A stretch of DNA of 64,000 nt from VRUE01 sp963747765 (lineage in GTDB: Bacteria > Actinomycetota > Thermoleophilia > Solirubrobacterales > 70-9): contig CAVVGH010000009.1 in NCBI GenBank assembly GCA_963747765.1, positions 186,001-250,000 of the forward strand. The letters are read 5' to 3'. Below are positions 49,525-58,810 of this stretch, piece after piece. Under the pieces are notes generated by a model, which was given only the letters and a program-made list of their open reading frames with translations, was not told the DNA's origin and made no database searches. Numbering within the stretch: the stretch's first letter is position 1; the number at the start of each line of letters is the position of its first letter. A program made the translations under genes and the position numbers.

Positions 49525-50988
49525 TTACGCAGGCTCATTGGGGGCGACCCAGCCACGGGAGCGCTCGACCGCTCGGTGCCACTCGGCAACGAGCGCCTCA
49601 CGCTCCTCGTCGCCCATCCGTGGCTCATGGCGGGCGGCCTCGTGCCACATGGCGCCAACCTGCTCGGCGGTCCAGCGCCCGATGGCGACCCCAGCGAGGT
49701 ACGCGGCGCCCAGCGCCGTCGTCTCGGCAATCTCCGGCACCACCACGGGGACCCCCAGCACGTCGGCCTGGTACTGCATCAACCAGCGGTTGGCGGTCGC
49801 CCCGCCATCCACCTTCAGCATTGCCAGCCGCTTCCCGGACGCGGCTTCCTCGGCGCGCACGGCATCGACGGCCTGGTAGGCGATCGCCTCCAGTGCCGCC
49901 CGTGCCAGGTGCGCCCGGCCGGTGCCCCGGGTCAGCCCGACGATCGTGCCACGCGCGTAGGGATCCCAATGCGGGGATCCCAGCCCGGTCAGGGCGGGCA
50001 CGAAGTAGACGCCGGCGTTGCCGTCGAGCGAAGCCGCCAGCGCCTCCGTCTCCCCCGCCGACTCGATGATCCCGAGGCCGTCCCGCAGCCACTGCACGGC
50101 AGCGCCCGTGGCGAAGATCGACGCCTCCAGCGCGTAGGCCGGCTCCGCCGCCGCGCCGCAGGCAACCGTAGTCAGCAGGCCCATCGCGGGCTCCGGCGGT
50201 GAGGAGCCGGCGTTGAACAGCAGGAAGCTGCCCGTTCCGTAGGTGTTCTTGGCGGTGCCGGCGCGGTGGCAAGCCTGACCGAACAGAGCGGCCTGCTGGT
50301 CGCCGGCGATCCCGGCCACCGGTACCTCGCCGCCGAACTCCGATGTCGTGCCGAACAGCTGTGCGGAGGGCAGCGCCTCCGGCAGGCTGGCGGGTTCGAT
50401 GCCGAGCATTTCGCAGAGCTCCTCGTCCCAGGCCAGCCTGCGGATGTCGAACAGCATCGTCCGCGAGGCGTTCGTGTGGTCGGTTGCGTGACGCCCGGTC
50501 AGCTTGAAGAGCAGCCAGGAATCGACCGTGCCGAAGACGGCGCCGCGCGCCGCCTCGACGTTGCGCAGCAGCCACTCGATCTTCGTACCGGAGAAGTACG
50601 GGTCGAGGATCAGCCCGGTTCGCTCGCGCACCAGCGCTTCGTGTCCCGCCGCACGCAACTCGTCGCAGCGCGCCGCCGTGCGACGGTCCTGCCAGACCAG
50701 CGCCCTGTGCACGGGCTTGCCGGTCGCCGGATCCCAGGCGACAACGGTCTCGCGCTGGTTGGCGATTCCGATCGCCTCCAGCTCCGCACCCCGGATACCG
50801 GCATCGGCGATCGCCTGGCCGGCGACCCGCCTCGTCACCTCCCAGATCTCCTCGGCGTCGTGCTCGACCCAGCCGGGCCGCGGGAAGTGCTGCTCGAACT
50901 CCGAGTAGGCGCGCCCCGCGATGGCCCCCTCGCCGTCGAAGACGAGGCAGGTCGTTCCGGTCGTCCCCTGGTCGATGGCGAGGATCAC
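49525..50988 (-). CDS. glpK: Glycerol kinase
   Basis: A 487-residue FGGY-family kinase phosphorylating glycerol with ATP. The phosphate-binding LAIDQGTTGTTCLVFD starts at residue 3. WQDRRTAARCDEL, PYFSGTKIEWLL, ASRTMLFDI, GIAGDQQAALFGQ, KNTYGTGSFLL and VDGGATANRWLMQYQ are diagnostic. GTG 50988 has a GGAGGAG ribosome site and overlaps the preceding glycosyltransferase stop (GTGA). With plsC downstream it fits glycerolipid supply. Confidence 0.95.
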   Translation of the reverse strand: MILAIDQGTTGTTCLVFDGEGAIAGRAYSEFEQHFPRPGWVEHDAEEIWEVTRRVAGQAIADAGIRGAELEAIGIANQRETVVAWDPATGKPVHRALVWQDRRTAARCDELRAAGHEALVRERTGLILDPYFSGTKIEWLLRNVEAARGAVFGTVDSWLLFKLTGRHATDHTNASRTMLFDIRRLAWDEELCEMLGIEPASLPEALPSAQLFGTTSEFGGEVPVAGIAGDQQAALFGQACHRAGTAKNTYGTGSFLLFNAGSSPPEPAMGLLTTVACGAAAEPAYALEASIFATGAAVQWLRDGLGIIESAGETEALAASLDGNAGVYFVPALTGLGSPHWDPYARGTIVGLTRGTGRAHLARAALEAIAYQAVDAVRAEEAASGKRLAMLKVDGGATANRWLMQYQADVLGVPVVVPEIAETTALGAAYLAGVAIGRWTAEQVGAMWHEAARHEPRMGDEEREALVAEWHRAVERSRGWVAPNEPA

Positions 50989-51686
50989 CTGGTTCTCCTC
51001 CGCCGCGAAAGATAGACGCGAACGAAGTCGGCAAGCTGACGGGCACGGTGGGCGAAGCCGGCGAGCGAGCGCCCGGTTGCCCGGTGGCTGAGCTCCAGTT
51101 CGTACTCGCGGAGCCGGTAGCCGACACGCACCGCGTCGACGGTCATGCCGATCTCCATCCCGTAGCCGCTCGCCAGCGGCAGGACGGCCCGGAGCACGTC
51201 CGCCCGCATCGCGCGCTGGCCCGAGATCGGCGCGGCCGCCTCCAGGCCGCAGAGGCTGCGAATCGCCCAGCGGGCGAAGCCGAGCGCCAGGCCGAAGCCG
51301 CCACCGACGCGCCGACCGAAGGCGGCAACGGCAAGATCGCACTCGCCGTCCTCAACCGCCGCCACCAGCACGGCGAGGCTTCCAGCCGAAGCGCCGAGGT
51401 CGCCATCGCAGAGCAGCAGCAGCCGCGGTTCGGGATCGGCTTCGAGGGCGGCTTCGCCGGCGGCCGTCACGTTGGCGCCCTTGCCGCGAGGTCGCCGGCG
51501 GCCGACCACCCGCGCCCCGGCCCCGGCCGCCACCTCCGCGGTCCCGTCGCTCGAGGCGTCGTCCGCCACCCACAGCGCCGCCTCCGGCAGCGCCCCGCGA
51601 AGCGCGGCCAGCGTCGCGCCGACCCGGTCGGCCTCGTTGTGCGCAGCGACGATCACGGCCAGCTCTGCGCTTTGGTCGGGGGTCAC
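50985..51686 (-). CDS. Family 2 glycosyltransferase
   Basis: A 233-residue GT-A glycosyltransferase: LAVIVAAHNEADRVGATLAAL at the start, ALWVADDASSDGTAEVA with the DD region, and LLLCDGDLGAS for the metal-binding Asp. A GQRAMRADVL segment follows. No membrane helix is clear. It could make a glycolipid or polyprenyl-linked sugar. GTG 51686 is the start used; GTG 51695 is also in frame. It overlaps glpK. Confidence 0.83.
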   Translation of the reverse strand: MTPDQSAELAVIVAAHNEADRVGATLAALRGALPEAALWVADDASSDGTAEVAAGAGARVVGRRRPRGKGANVTAAGEAALEADPEPRLLLLCDGDLGASAGSLAVLVAAVEDGECDLAVAAFGRRVGGGFGLALGFARWAIRSLCGLEAAAPISGQRAMRADVLRAVLPLASGYGMEIGMTVDAVRVGYRLREYELELSHRATGRSLAGFAHRARQLADFVRVYLSRRRRTR

Positions 51687-51771
51687 GGGGCGCACATTCT
51701 GCCCTCCGCTGCGCGTTTCATACCTCAGGGGTGCGAAGGGCACACCGGAACGATGGATATTCTCCCGCGCC

Positions 51772-51984
51772 ATGGCGGACATCGAGGCGCACATCACTGG
51801 CAACGTATGGAAGATCGAGGTTGGGGTCGGCGACCAGGTCGAGGACGGCGACACCGTCGTCATCCTTGAGTCGATGAAGATGGAGATCCCGGTCGAGGCC
51901 GAGGACGACGGAACCGTCAAGGAGGTCCTCTGCAAGGAGGGGCAGGCGGTCAGCGAAGGCGACGTCCTCATCGTCCTGGAGTGA
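51772..51984 (+). CDS. Biotinyl (biotin carboxyl carrier) domain protein
   Basis: A 70-residue single-domain biotinyl protein, MADIEAHITGNVWKIEVGVG with the biotin-accepting Lys in ESMKMEIPVEAE. Free-standing carriers of this size work with acyl-CoA carboxylases in actinobacteria. The carboxyltransferase at 33376 and the biotin genes at 57686 onward are possible partners; no biotin carboxylase gene is present. Stop 51984 precedes the crotonase start by 1 nt, suggesting co-transcription. Confidence 0.92.
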   Translation: MADIEAHITGNVWKIEVGVGDQVEDGDTVVILESMKMEIPVEAEDDGTVKEVLCKEGQAVSEGDVLIVLE

Positions 51985-51985
51985 C

Positions 51986-52795
51986 GTGGTGACCGAGCAG
52001 CTCGCCGGCGGCAAGCTCCTACTCGACTCCCCCGCCGATGCGGTCACCCGCATCCGCATCTGCAACCCGGAGCGGCGCAACGCCCTCGACCACGAGATCC
52101 TTGACGCGCTGGCGGAGACGCTGCCCCGCCTCGATCGCGGCATCGAGACGCGTTGCGTCCTGATCACCGGCACGCCACCTGCCTTCTCGGCCGGCTACGA
52201 CATCGCCTCGATCCCCGAGCAGACCTTCGAGCGCGACGCCGAGGCACTGGTCGCCCATCCCTTCCACGCGGCGATGGAGGCTCTCGCCGCCCACCCGTGG
52301 CCCACCCTGGCGGCGATCAACGGCCACTGTTTGGGCGGTGGCCTGGAGCTGGCAATCACCTGCGACCTGCGAATCTGCGCGGCGGGGGCAAAGCTCGGCA
52401 TGCCGCCCGCCAAGCTCGGCCTCGTCTACGGCCACACCGGCCTGCGCAAGTTCCTCGACGTGATCGGCCTTGCTCGCACGAAGGAGATGTTCCTGACCGG
52501 CCGCAACTTCGAGGCGCGGCGCGCCGAGCAGATCGGGTTGGTGCACGAGGTGGTGGACGACGAGACGCTGGAGAGCGCCGCCCTGGACCTGGCCGCGACC
52601 GTCGCCGCCAACGCCCCGCTCTCGATGCGGGGCAACAAGCGGGCCATCGAGGTGCTCAACGAAAACCCCATTCTCAACCCGCAGCAGGAGGCGGGCCTGG
52701 TCGCCCTGCGCGAGTCCTGCTTCACCTCCGAGGACCTTCGCGAGGGGATCCGCGCGTTTGCCGAGAAGCGCAAGCCCGAGTGGCGAGGTCAATGA
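51986..52795 (+). CDS. Enoyl-CoA hydratase/isomerase family protein 2
   Basis: A 269-residue crotonase. NGHCLGGGLELAITCDLRICA keeps the first catalytic Glu (121), while the second usual Glu site reads GMPPAKLG and lacks it. This is opposite to the crotonase at 34972. Activity may therefore be other than hydration. Start GTG 51986; a second GTG follows immediately. Confidence 0.85.
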   Translation: MVTEQLAGGKLLLDSPADAVTRIRICNPERRNALDHEILDALAETLPRLDRGIETRCVLITGTPPAFSAGYDIASIPEQTFERDAEALVAHPFHAAMEALAAHPWPTLAAINGHCLGGGLELAITCDLRICAAGAKLGMPPAKLGLVYGHTGLRKFLDVIGLARTKEMFLTGRNFEARRAEQIGLVHEVVDDETLESAALDLAATVAANAPLSMRGNKRAIEVLNENPILNPQQEAGLVALRESCFTSEDLREGIRAFAEKRKPEWRGQ

Positions 52796-52811
52796 AGGGC
52801 GAGTCGGGCGG

Positions 52812-53447
52812 GTGAGCGCCAGGGCACGCAGGGCGCTGGCGGCAGCCGACCCGACCATGGCGGCGCTGATCGAGCGCCTCGGGAAGATCGACCTCGCCAC
52901 CCGGCTGCGCCGGCGCAGCGAGGAGCGGCCCGCCGACGAGTACGGCGCACTGCTGCGAACGATCGTCGGGCAGCAGCTCTCGACCAAGGCGGCGCGAACC
53001 ATCTACCTGCGGGTGCTGGAGCTGTTCGACGGCGGCACGCCCACCCCCGAGCAACTCCTGGAGGCGGACGAGGAGGAGCTGCGCGGCGCCGGTCTCTCGG
53101 GCCGCAAGGTCTCATACATCCGCGACCTCGCCTCCCATGTGCTGGCCGGCGATCTCGAGCTCGACCGGCTCGACGACCTCTCCGACGAGGAGGTGAGCGA
53201 GGAGATCGTCGCCGTGCGCGGCCTCGGGCGCTGGAGCGCGGAGATGTTCCTGATCTTCCACCTCGAACGCCCCGACGTGCTGTCCGGTGGCGACCTCGGT
53301 ATCCGCCGCGCGGTGCAGATCGAGTATGGGCTGGACGAGCCGCCCTCGCCGGAGCGCGTGCTGGAGATCGGCGAGCCCTGGCGCCCCCACCGCAGCCTGG
53401 CCTCCCTCTACCTCTGGGAGTCGCTCGCCAACGCACCGGTCGAGTGA
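52812..53447 (+). CDS. AlkA-type DNA-3-methyladenine glycosylase
   Basis: A 211-residue HhH-GPD superfamily DNA glycosylase. The helix-hairpin-helix is at residues about 129-148 (EEIVAVRGLGRWSAEMFLIF), and the catalytic Asp is 161 (LSGGDLGIRRA). It removes alkylated bases. The AlkA N-terminal TATA-box-like domain is absent, which matches the short family. GTG 52812 was chosen as the start. Confidence 0.9.
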   Translation: MSARARRALAAADPTMAALIERLGKIDLATRLRRRSEERPADEYGALLRTIVGQQLSTKAARTIYLRVLELFDGGTPTPEQLLEADEEELRGAGLSGRKVSYIRDLASHVLAGDLELDRLDDLSDEEVSEEIVAVRGLGRWSAEMFLIFHLERPDVLSGGDLGIRRAVQIEYGLDEPPSPERVLEIGEPWRPHRSLASLYLWESLANAPVE

Positions 53448-53491
53448 CGGGCGCCCCTCATGGCGGCGTCGCCGTCGGAGCGCTGGACCGG

Positions 53492-54130
53492 CTAACTGAG
53501 CATGCAGATGAACCGCGGCTCCAGCTCCGCTTCCCGAGCCAGCTTCATGCATCCGATCACTCGCTCGAGGATGAAGGACGGGTACCCCTCCTCGAGACTC
53601 ACGTAGAGCTGCGCGCGCCCCTCTGGATCGGTCCCCTCGAACCCGACCACGCGCTCGGGCAGCGGTTCGCCGGGGGCCACGGCGACCAGCCCCGGTTCGT
53701 CGACGTTCTCCCGTCGATACTGCGACTGAAGCGCCTCCAGGGCGCCCAGGGTGAAGCTCTGAGCGCCTCGGAAGGTGTCCGGGTTGGAGATCAGATCGGT
53801 CGGCTCCGTGGACTCGACCAGGCTTTGACCGTCATACCTCAGCCATGAGCTGTAACCGTCGTCGACCCATTTCCTGGCCTGCTCAGGATCAACGGTGCCC
53901 TGCTCTCGATATCCACTCGGTGAACCGTCGCCCACCTCAATGGTGAGCTCATGGACGGTCGAATAGGAGAGCCTCTCCGGCAGCGGCTCGCCGGTCTCGC
54001 GGAGCAGGCGCACGAGCATCGAGTCATTGCCGAGGTACGGAAAGGAGCAGAACGTCTCCACGTAACCGGTCGCCTCCTCTCCGGAACGTGCCTCGACATA
54101 CTCGATCACACCTTGAATCGAAACGCTCAT
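53492..54130 (-). CDS. Hypothetical protein
   Basis: A 212-residue acidic protein starting MSVSIQGVIEYVEARSGEEA and ending LEPRFICMLS. No membrane helix or known catalytic motif is visible. It is convergent to the glycosylase gene and divergent from the GGDEF gene. Function unknown. Confidence 0.6.
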   Translation of the reverse strand: MSVSIQGVIEYVEARSGEEATGYVETFCSFPYLGNDSMLVRLLRETGEPLPERLSYSTVHELTIEVGDGSPSGYREQGTVDPEQARKWVDDGYSSWLRYDGQSLVESTEPTDLISNPDTFRGAQSFTLGALEALQSQYRRENVDEPGLVAVAPGEPLPERVVGFEGTDPEGRAQLYVSLEEGYPSFILERVIGCMKLAREAELEPRFICMLS

Positions 54131-54236
54131 GGCAACAACATAGAGAACGATGTCCAAACCCAATTCTGGAGCCGAACGTGGTGTCCCCGCTCGAGCGCGG
54201 TTCAGGCCCCAGCCGAAATCGGTCGACAATAGGAGC

Positions 54237-55721
54237 ATGCGTCTTCGGTTCTGGTTGACCTTGGCAGTGGTCGCCGCGGGCGGCTTCGTGTTCGCCGGTA
54301 TTGAGATCCATGGCAACGAACGCGGGGCCTTCGAGCAGCGCCAGCGTGACGAGGCTCTGCGCTCGGCGCGCCAGACCGAAGCACTGGTCGCTCTCTCGGT
54401 CCACCAGTTGGCAAGCGCCGCAGCCTTCTACCGGGTGGAGGGCCACCTCACCCAGCACGAGTTCCACGTCGTGGCGAGGTCTTTGTTGGGGTCCAACGCC
54501 CTCGCCACGACCGGGTTCGTCCAGTCTCTTTCAGGCGACCGGCGGGCGCAGTTCGAACGCGTACACGGCATTCCCGTGATGGAGGGCTCCGAACACAGGC
54601 GCCACAGTGCCGGGCGCCGCGCTCACTATTTCCCACTCACCTTCGCAGCCAGCGACGACATCACCAGGCTGCCGCTTGGCTATGACATGGGTGCAGACCC
54701 CGTGCGGGGGCGGGCTCTGCGCCACGCCCGCGATGCCGGGCATCCGGTGGCCAGCCCGGTTACGCAGCTGCTCACCGGTGGCGACGGGATCAACGTATTC
54801 CGACCGGTCTACCGGGACCGGACCTCACCCTCGACCCTGGCGCAGCGGCGCCGCGCCCTGATCGGATTCGCGGTCGGGACCTTCCGCATACCCGACCTGG
54901 TTGCTGCCGCGACCTCGGCGCTACCAGCCGATATCGCCATCGATCTGCTCGAAGGCAACCGGGTTCTGACGGGACCGGAGCTGTCCCAGGACGGTGCGGC
55001 AACCGCCCAGATCCGGATTGCCGACCGCAGCTGGCTGCTGGTCGTGCACGACTACGGCTCCCCGGGCCTCAGCCTGGCAATCCTGATCTCCGTGCTCGGG
55101 GTATCGCTGGCGGCGCTGCTCGGGGCGGTGCTGCTGATCTCAAGTCGCAACCAGCAGATGCGGGAACTGCAAACGCAGGCAAGCCAGGACTCGCTCACCG
55201 GGCTGAAGAACCGGCGTCGGTTCGAGGAAGACGCGCGGATGGAGCTGGCGCGCAGCCGGCGCGGGGGCGCCTGCGGCGCACTGCTGATGCTCGACCTGGA
55301 CAACTTCAAGCAGGTCAACGACAGCCTCGGACATCCGAGCGGCGACCGGGTGATCGAGGAGATCGCCGGCGTGCTCCGCGGTCGCACCCGAGAGACAGAC
55401 GTCCTGGCGCGACTCGGCGGGGACGAGTTCGCCGTGGTGCTGCCGCACTGCGACAGCAGGGAGGCACAGGCAGTCGCAGAGACGATCGCGACGGCGATTA
55501 GGGAGCACATTCCCCGGCAGTCCGGCATACCGCCGATCACCGCCAGCATCGGGATCGCGATGTTCGGCCCGAATGGGTCCAGCAGCTTCGACTCGATCGT
55601 CGCCGAGGCGGACAGCGCGATGTACGCCGCCAAGAGTGCCGGCCGCGACGCTGTCCGCGTCGCGGCCGCCGGTGACCACGAAGCGACACCGGAGCCAAGC
55701 AGGCCCAACCCGGTCGGCTAG
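54237..55721 (+). CDS. CHASE-GGDEF diguanylate cyclase
   Basis: A 494-residue membrane-bound signalling enzyme. Order: N-terminal membrane helix (about 5-22), extracytoplasmic CHASE-type sensor domain (residues about 40-260, with FVQSLSGDRRAQFERVHG and FRPVYRD), a second helix (about 278-300), and the GGDEF domain with the active motif GGDEF at 394-398. An RETD inhibitory site sits 5 residues before the motif. It makes cyclic di-GMP from GTP. ATG 54237 gives the membrane helix at once; ATG 54150 would add 29 residues. Confidence 0.92.
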   Translation: MRLRFWLTLAVVAAGGFVFAGIEIHGNERGAFEQRQRDEALRSARQTEALVALSVHQLASAAAFYRVEGHLTQHEFHVVARSLLGSNALATTGFVQSLSGDRRAQFERVHGIPVMEGSEHRRHSAGRRAHYFPLTFAASDDITRLPLGYDMGADPVRGRALRHARDAGHPVASPVTQLLTGGDGINVFRPVYRDRTSPSTLAQRRRALIGFAVGTFRIPDLVAAATSALPADIAIDLLEGNRVLTGPELSQDGAATAQIRIADRSWLLVVHDYGSPGLSLAILISVLGVSLAALLGAVLLISSRNQQMRELQTQASQDSLTGLKNRRRFEEDARMELARSRRGGACGALLMLDLDNFKQVNDSLGHPSGDRVIEEIAGVLRGRTRETDVLARLGGDEFAVVLPHCDSREAQAVAETIATAIREHIPRQSGIPPITASIGIAMFGPNGSSSFDSIVAEADSAMYAAKSAGRDAVRVAAAGDHEATPEPSRPNPVG

Positions 55722-55769
55722 ATCGACTCTTAAAGAGGCTTTGAGGACAGCGCGGCCCGAAAAGACCTC

Positions 55770-55930
55770 ACTGTTGATCGACTGTCGAAATCTCTGGATG
55801 AGGTGTTCGAAACGGGTCTGGTGGACGATCGCCGACCAGAAACGAACACTTCGTCGATTGACGAAAGAACCATCCCCTCCCCCGTTTGCCCTCCACACCT
55901 GCAAGTGGGAGGGCAAACTGGGGAGGGGAT
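55770..55930. repeat. Composite repeat locus 4: tail and long hairpin
   Basis: A tail (GAGGTGTTCGAAACGGGTC, 55799-55817, then GACCAGAAACGAACAC) is followed by the long hairpin with arms 55872-55894 and 55908-55930. The linker GTAGGGACCAGGCGGTCAGG starts just after the hairpin, then the 81-bp array follows. Confidence 0.8.
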
Positions 55931-56004
55931 GCGTAGGGACCAGGCGGTCAGGGGCTACGGACCCGTTACGCGAGGGTGCCGCGGCTGGCGTGCCCCGAGC
56001 GAGG

Positions 56005-56328
56005 CGAGGCGGCTTCGAACTGCGTTCGCTGTTTGTGTCGCTGGGCGGTACAAAGAGCGAACGGAGCGGCTGAAGGTTGCCCGAGCGAGGCGGCTTCGAA
56101 CTGCGTTCGCTGTTTGTGTCGCTGGGCGGTACAAAGAGCGAACGGAGCGGCTGAAGGTTGCCCGAGCGAGGCGGCTTCGAACTGCGTTCGCTGTTTGTGT
56201 CGCTGGGCGGTACAAAGAGCGAACGGAGCGGCTGAAGGTTGCCCGAGCGAGGCGGCTTCGAACTGCGTTCGCTGTTTGTGTCGCTGGGCGGTACAAAGAG
56301 CGAACGGAGCGGCTGAGTCGAGGCGGTG
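56005..56328. repeat. 81-bp tandem repeat, four copies
   Basis: Copies start at 56005, 56086, 56167 and 56248; the last is cut short near 56315. Each carries one 47-bp hairpin (56020-56066 in the first). Copies are nearly identical, so the expansion is recent. The array is open in several frames (27-codon period), but these translations are only repeat products. Confidence 0.93.
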
Positions 56329-56366
56329 CTCTGGCGCAACTGGGGAATCGGTAAGCCGGGCGGGCA

Positions 56367-56418
56367 GCTGAGCGCCTACGGGCGCTGAACCGGTCGCTGA
56401 GCGCCTACGGGCGCTGAA
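56367..56418. repeat. Short hairpin repeat, two copies
   Basis: Two identical 23-mers (56367-56389, 56396-56418), each with the palindrome AGCGCC-TAC-GGGCGCT, just before the convergent end of the GH3 gene. They may work as terminators. Confidence 0.75.
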
Positions 56419-56441
56419 TTGGGAATCAGTCGTCTTTGGGA

Positions 56442-57545
56442 TCAATCTCTGGCTTGGCGCAGACGGAGGATCCGGGCCACGGGAGCTTCGAAGGAACCGC
56501 GATCGATCGTGCCCGCACGGAGTCGCTGCAGCAGAGCCCGCTGGACGCGTGCACCGGCACGGAAATCGGTGAACAGGAGCAGGTCCGTCCCGGCGCGAAC
56601 CGCCGCAAGCCCGGCCCTGACCGGGCCCCCAAACGCCCGCACCGACGCGGTGCCGAGCGCGTCTGTGATCGAGACCCCCCGGAAGCCGAGTCGCCTGCGC
56701 AACTCTCCAACGGCGATCGGCCGCGCAAAGGCGGCCGGCCTTGGCGACAAAGCGGGGTAGATCGCCGTGCTCAGCATCACCAGCTCACCCTCGATCCCAA
56801 CGAATCGCCGGTAGGGCGCCTCGTCGACCCTCCGCAGCGCCCGCCTGGAGAGTCCGATTCGCTGGACTGCGAAGTCCGTGCTGAGGCGCGCGGCACCGAG
56901 CCCCGGGAAGTGCTTGGCCGTCGCCGCAACCCCGGCTGCCTGCATCCCCGCCGCGAACGGCACGGCGGTGGCCGCCACACCGGCAGCTGTTGAGCCGAAG
57001 CCACGATCGGTTTCGGCAATCGCGCCGCCCGGCCTGGGGACGTCGAGCACCGGCGCCAGGTCGACATTGACCCCGACGTTCGACAGGTTGCGCCCGGTTC
57101 GCCACCCCTCCTTGCGACTGAAGACGGCGCCGTGAGCGCCCATCTCGCGTGCCGAGGCGCCGGGAGCCCCAGCGAGCCGCTTCACCTGCCCGCCCTCCTG
57201 ATCGACCATCACCAGCAGCGGAATCCGCAGGCCCGGCGGACGGGGAATGGCCTGCAGTCGCGCGATCAGGCGCCGGCCGGCAGCGCGGCTGGGCAGGTTC
57301 TCGGAGAAGAGAATCACGCCGGCGACCGCCCCCCTGCTCACCATCCGTCGCAGTGGAGCCGCCAGGCGCGAGCCGGAAAAGCCCACAACGATCCGCTGCC
57401 CGGCGAGCTGGTCGAGGCTGAGCCGGCTGGCGGGACGTTCCGGCGGGCCCGCTCCATCGCCGAGCCCGACACCGAAGGCAAACGCGCCGATTGCCAGACC
57501 GCACCCCAGGCCCACCGCGATTCGTCGCCGTCTGAGGGTCGCCAT
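56442..57545 (-). CDS. Glycoside hydrolase family 3 (beta-N-acetylhexosaminidase-like)
   Basis: A 367-residue GH3 enzyme with an N-terminal membrane/signal segment (residues 9-30). VDQEGGQVKRL and AKHFPGLGAARLSTD match NagZ-type enzymes, and SITDALGTASV carries the nucleophile Asp. The usual DSH acid/base His of NagZ is not where expected (STDF instead), so catalysis may be altered. A role in cell-wall glycan recycling outside the membrane is likely by family. Start ATG 57545. Confidence 0.85.
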   Translation of the reverse strand: MATLRRRRIAVGLGCGLAIGAFAFGVGLGDGAGPPERPASRLSLDQLAGQRIVVGFSGSRLAAPLRRMVSRGAVAGVILFSENLPSRAAGRRLIARLQAIPRPPGLRIPLLVMVDQEGGQVKRLAGAPGASAREMGAHGAVFSRKEGWRTGRNLSNVGVNVDLAPVLDVPRPGGAIAETDRGFGSTAAGVAATAVPFAAGMQAAGVAATAKHFPGLGAARLSTDFAVQRIGLSRRALRRVDEAPYRRFVGIEGELVMLSTAIYPALSPRPAAFARPIAVGELRRRLGFRGVSITDALGTASVRAFGGPVRAGLAAVRAGTDLLLFTDFRAGARVQRALLQRLRAGTIDRGSFEAPVARILRLRQARD

Positions 57546-57685
57546 CGTCACCCAGGGCGATCTTACGAGCAACCGGGCCAAGCACAGCGCGAAGTCGGCA
57601 CCCGCTGCGACACCCGTGTCGGCCGTTGGAAGTACCGGGCCGCTCCTCGCCCAGCCGTCCGGTGCGATTCCTAGCCTTGCGGCCA

Positions 57686-58810
57686 ATGCCACCTTTGATC
57701 TCCTTCGACGAAGCCCTCGAGCTCGGCGCGCTGACCGATCGCCAGGAGATCGGCGAGCTGATCGAGCGTGCCTGGAAGGCCCGCCTCGAGAACTTTGGCG
57801 AGTCGACCGACATGTGTTCGCTGGTCAACGCCAAGTCCGGGGGCTGCGCCGAGGACTGCGGCTTCTGCGCCCAGTCGCGATACGCCGAGGCGGACACGCC
57901 GATGCACGCGATGATGGAGCCAGAGCAGATCCTCGAACACGCCAAGGCGGCCGAGGCGGCGGGCGCGCACCGGTTTTGCATGGTCACCCAGGGCCAGGGG
58001 CTCTCCAAGCGAGACTTCCAAAGGATCCTCGACGGCGCCCGGCTGGTCGCCGAGCACACCAATCTGAAGCGGTGCGCTTCGATCGGCCACATGTCGGTTG
58101 AGCGGGCAAGCCAGCTGCGCGAGGCGGGCATCCAGCGCGTCCACCACAACGTGGAGTCGGCTCGCTCCCACTACCCGGAGGTCTCGACCACGGTGCGCTA
58201 CGAGGGCCGGTTGCGCACGATCGACGCCGTCAAGGAGGCTGGTCTGGAGACCTGTGTCGGCGGCATTCTGAACCTCGGTGAGACGCCGCGGCAGCGGGTC
58301 GAGATGGCCTTCGAGCTCTCTGAGCTCGACCCTGTCTCCGTTCCGATCAACCTGCTCAACCCGCGCCAGGGAACGAAGTTCGGCGACCGCCCGCTGATGG
58401 ACCCCTGGGAGGTCGTCAAGTGGGTTGCGATCTTCCGCCTGATCATCCCCGGTGCACTCTTTCGCCTCTGCGGCGGTCGCGTCGAGAACCTCGGCGATCT
58501 GCAGCCGCTGGCCGTCAAAGCCGGACTGAACGGCGTGATGATGGGGAACTTCCTGACCACCCTGGGCGCCGAGCCCGAGGACGACCGAGCGATGTTCGAG
58601 GAGCTGGGCCTGAACGTGGCGCGCCAGGCCGACAATGGCTCCAATCCCCGCCCCGACAACCGGTCCGGCTGGCTCGCCGGCGACACGCCGACAACGCCGA
58701 TCGAGGAACTGATCGACCGCCAGGACGAGGCGGACCTCTGGGACCCCTCGACTCAGCTCCGCGTCATCAAGAAGGAAAAGCGCCCGCCCCCTTATCCGCA
58801 GGCGGCATGA
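57686..58810 (+). CDS. bioB: Biotin synthase
   Basis: A 374-residue radical-SAM enzyme inserting sulfur into dethiobiotin. The cluster motif is Cys54, Cys58, Cys61 (GGCAEDCGFCAQS). NVESARSHYPEVSTT, GGILNLGET and INLLNPRQGTKF are family-typical. A tail of about 60 residues beyond the usual end (QADNGSNPRPDNRSGWLAG onward) is unusual. Stop overlaps bioF (ATGA). The 140 bp upstream lacks a recognisable regulator site. Confidence 0.97.
   Translation: MPPLISFDEALELGALTDRQEIGELIERAWKARLENFGESTDMCSLVNAKSGGCAEDCGFCAQSRYAEADTPMHAMMEPEQILEHAKAAEAAGAHRFCMVTQGQGLSKRDFQRILDGARLVAEHTNLKRCASIGHMSVERASQLREAGIQRVHHNVESARSHYPEVSTTVRYEGRLRTIDAVKEAGLETCVGGILNLGETPRQRVEMAFELSELDPVSVPINLLNPRQGTKFGDRPLMDPWEVVKWVAIFRLIIPGALFRLCGGRVENLGDLQPLAVKAGLNGVMMGNFLTTLGAEPEDDRAMFEELGLNVARQADNGSNPRPDNRSGWLAGDTPTTPIEELIDRQDEADLWDPSTQLRVIKKEKRPPPYPQAA

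Noticed and set aside
56005..56328. CRISPR array
   Set aside because: The repeats are contiguous 81-bp units with identical content and no unique spacers, and no cas genes are nearby.
55966..56445. Repetitive proteins encoded across the 81-bp array
   Set aside because: The frames exist on both strands only because the repeat period is 27 codons; no ribosome site or conserved protein is present.
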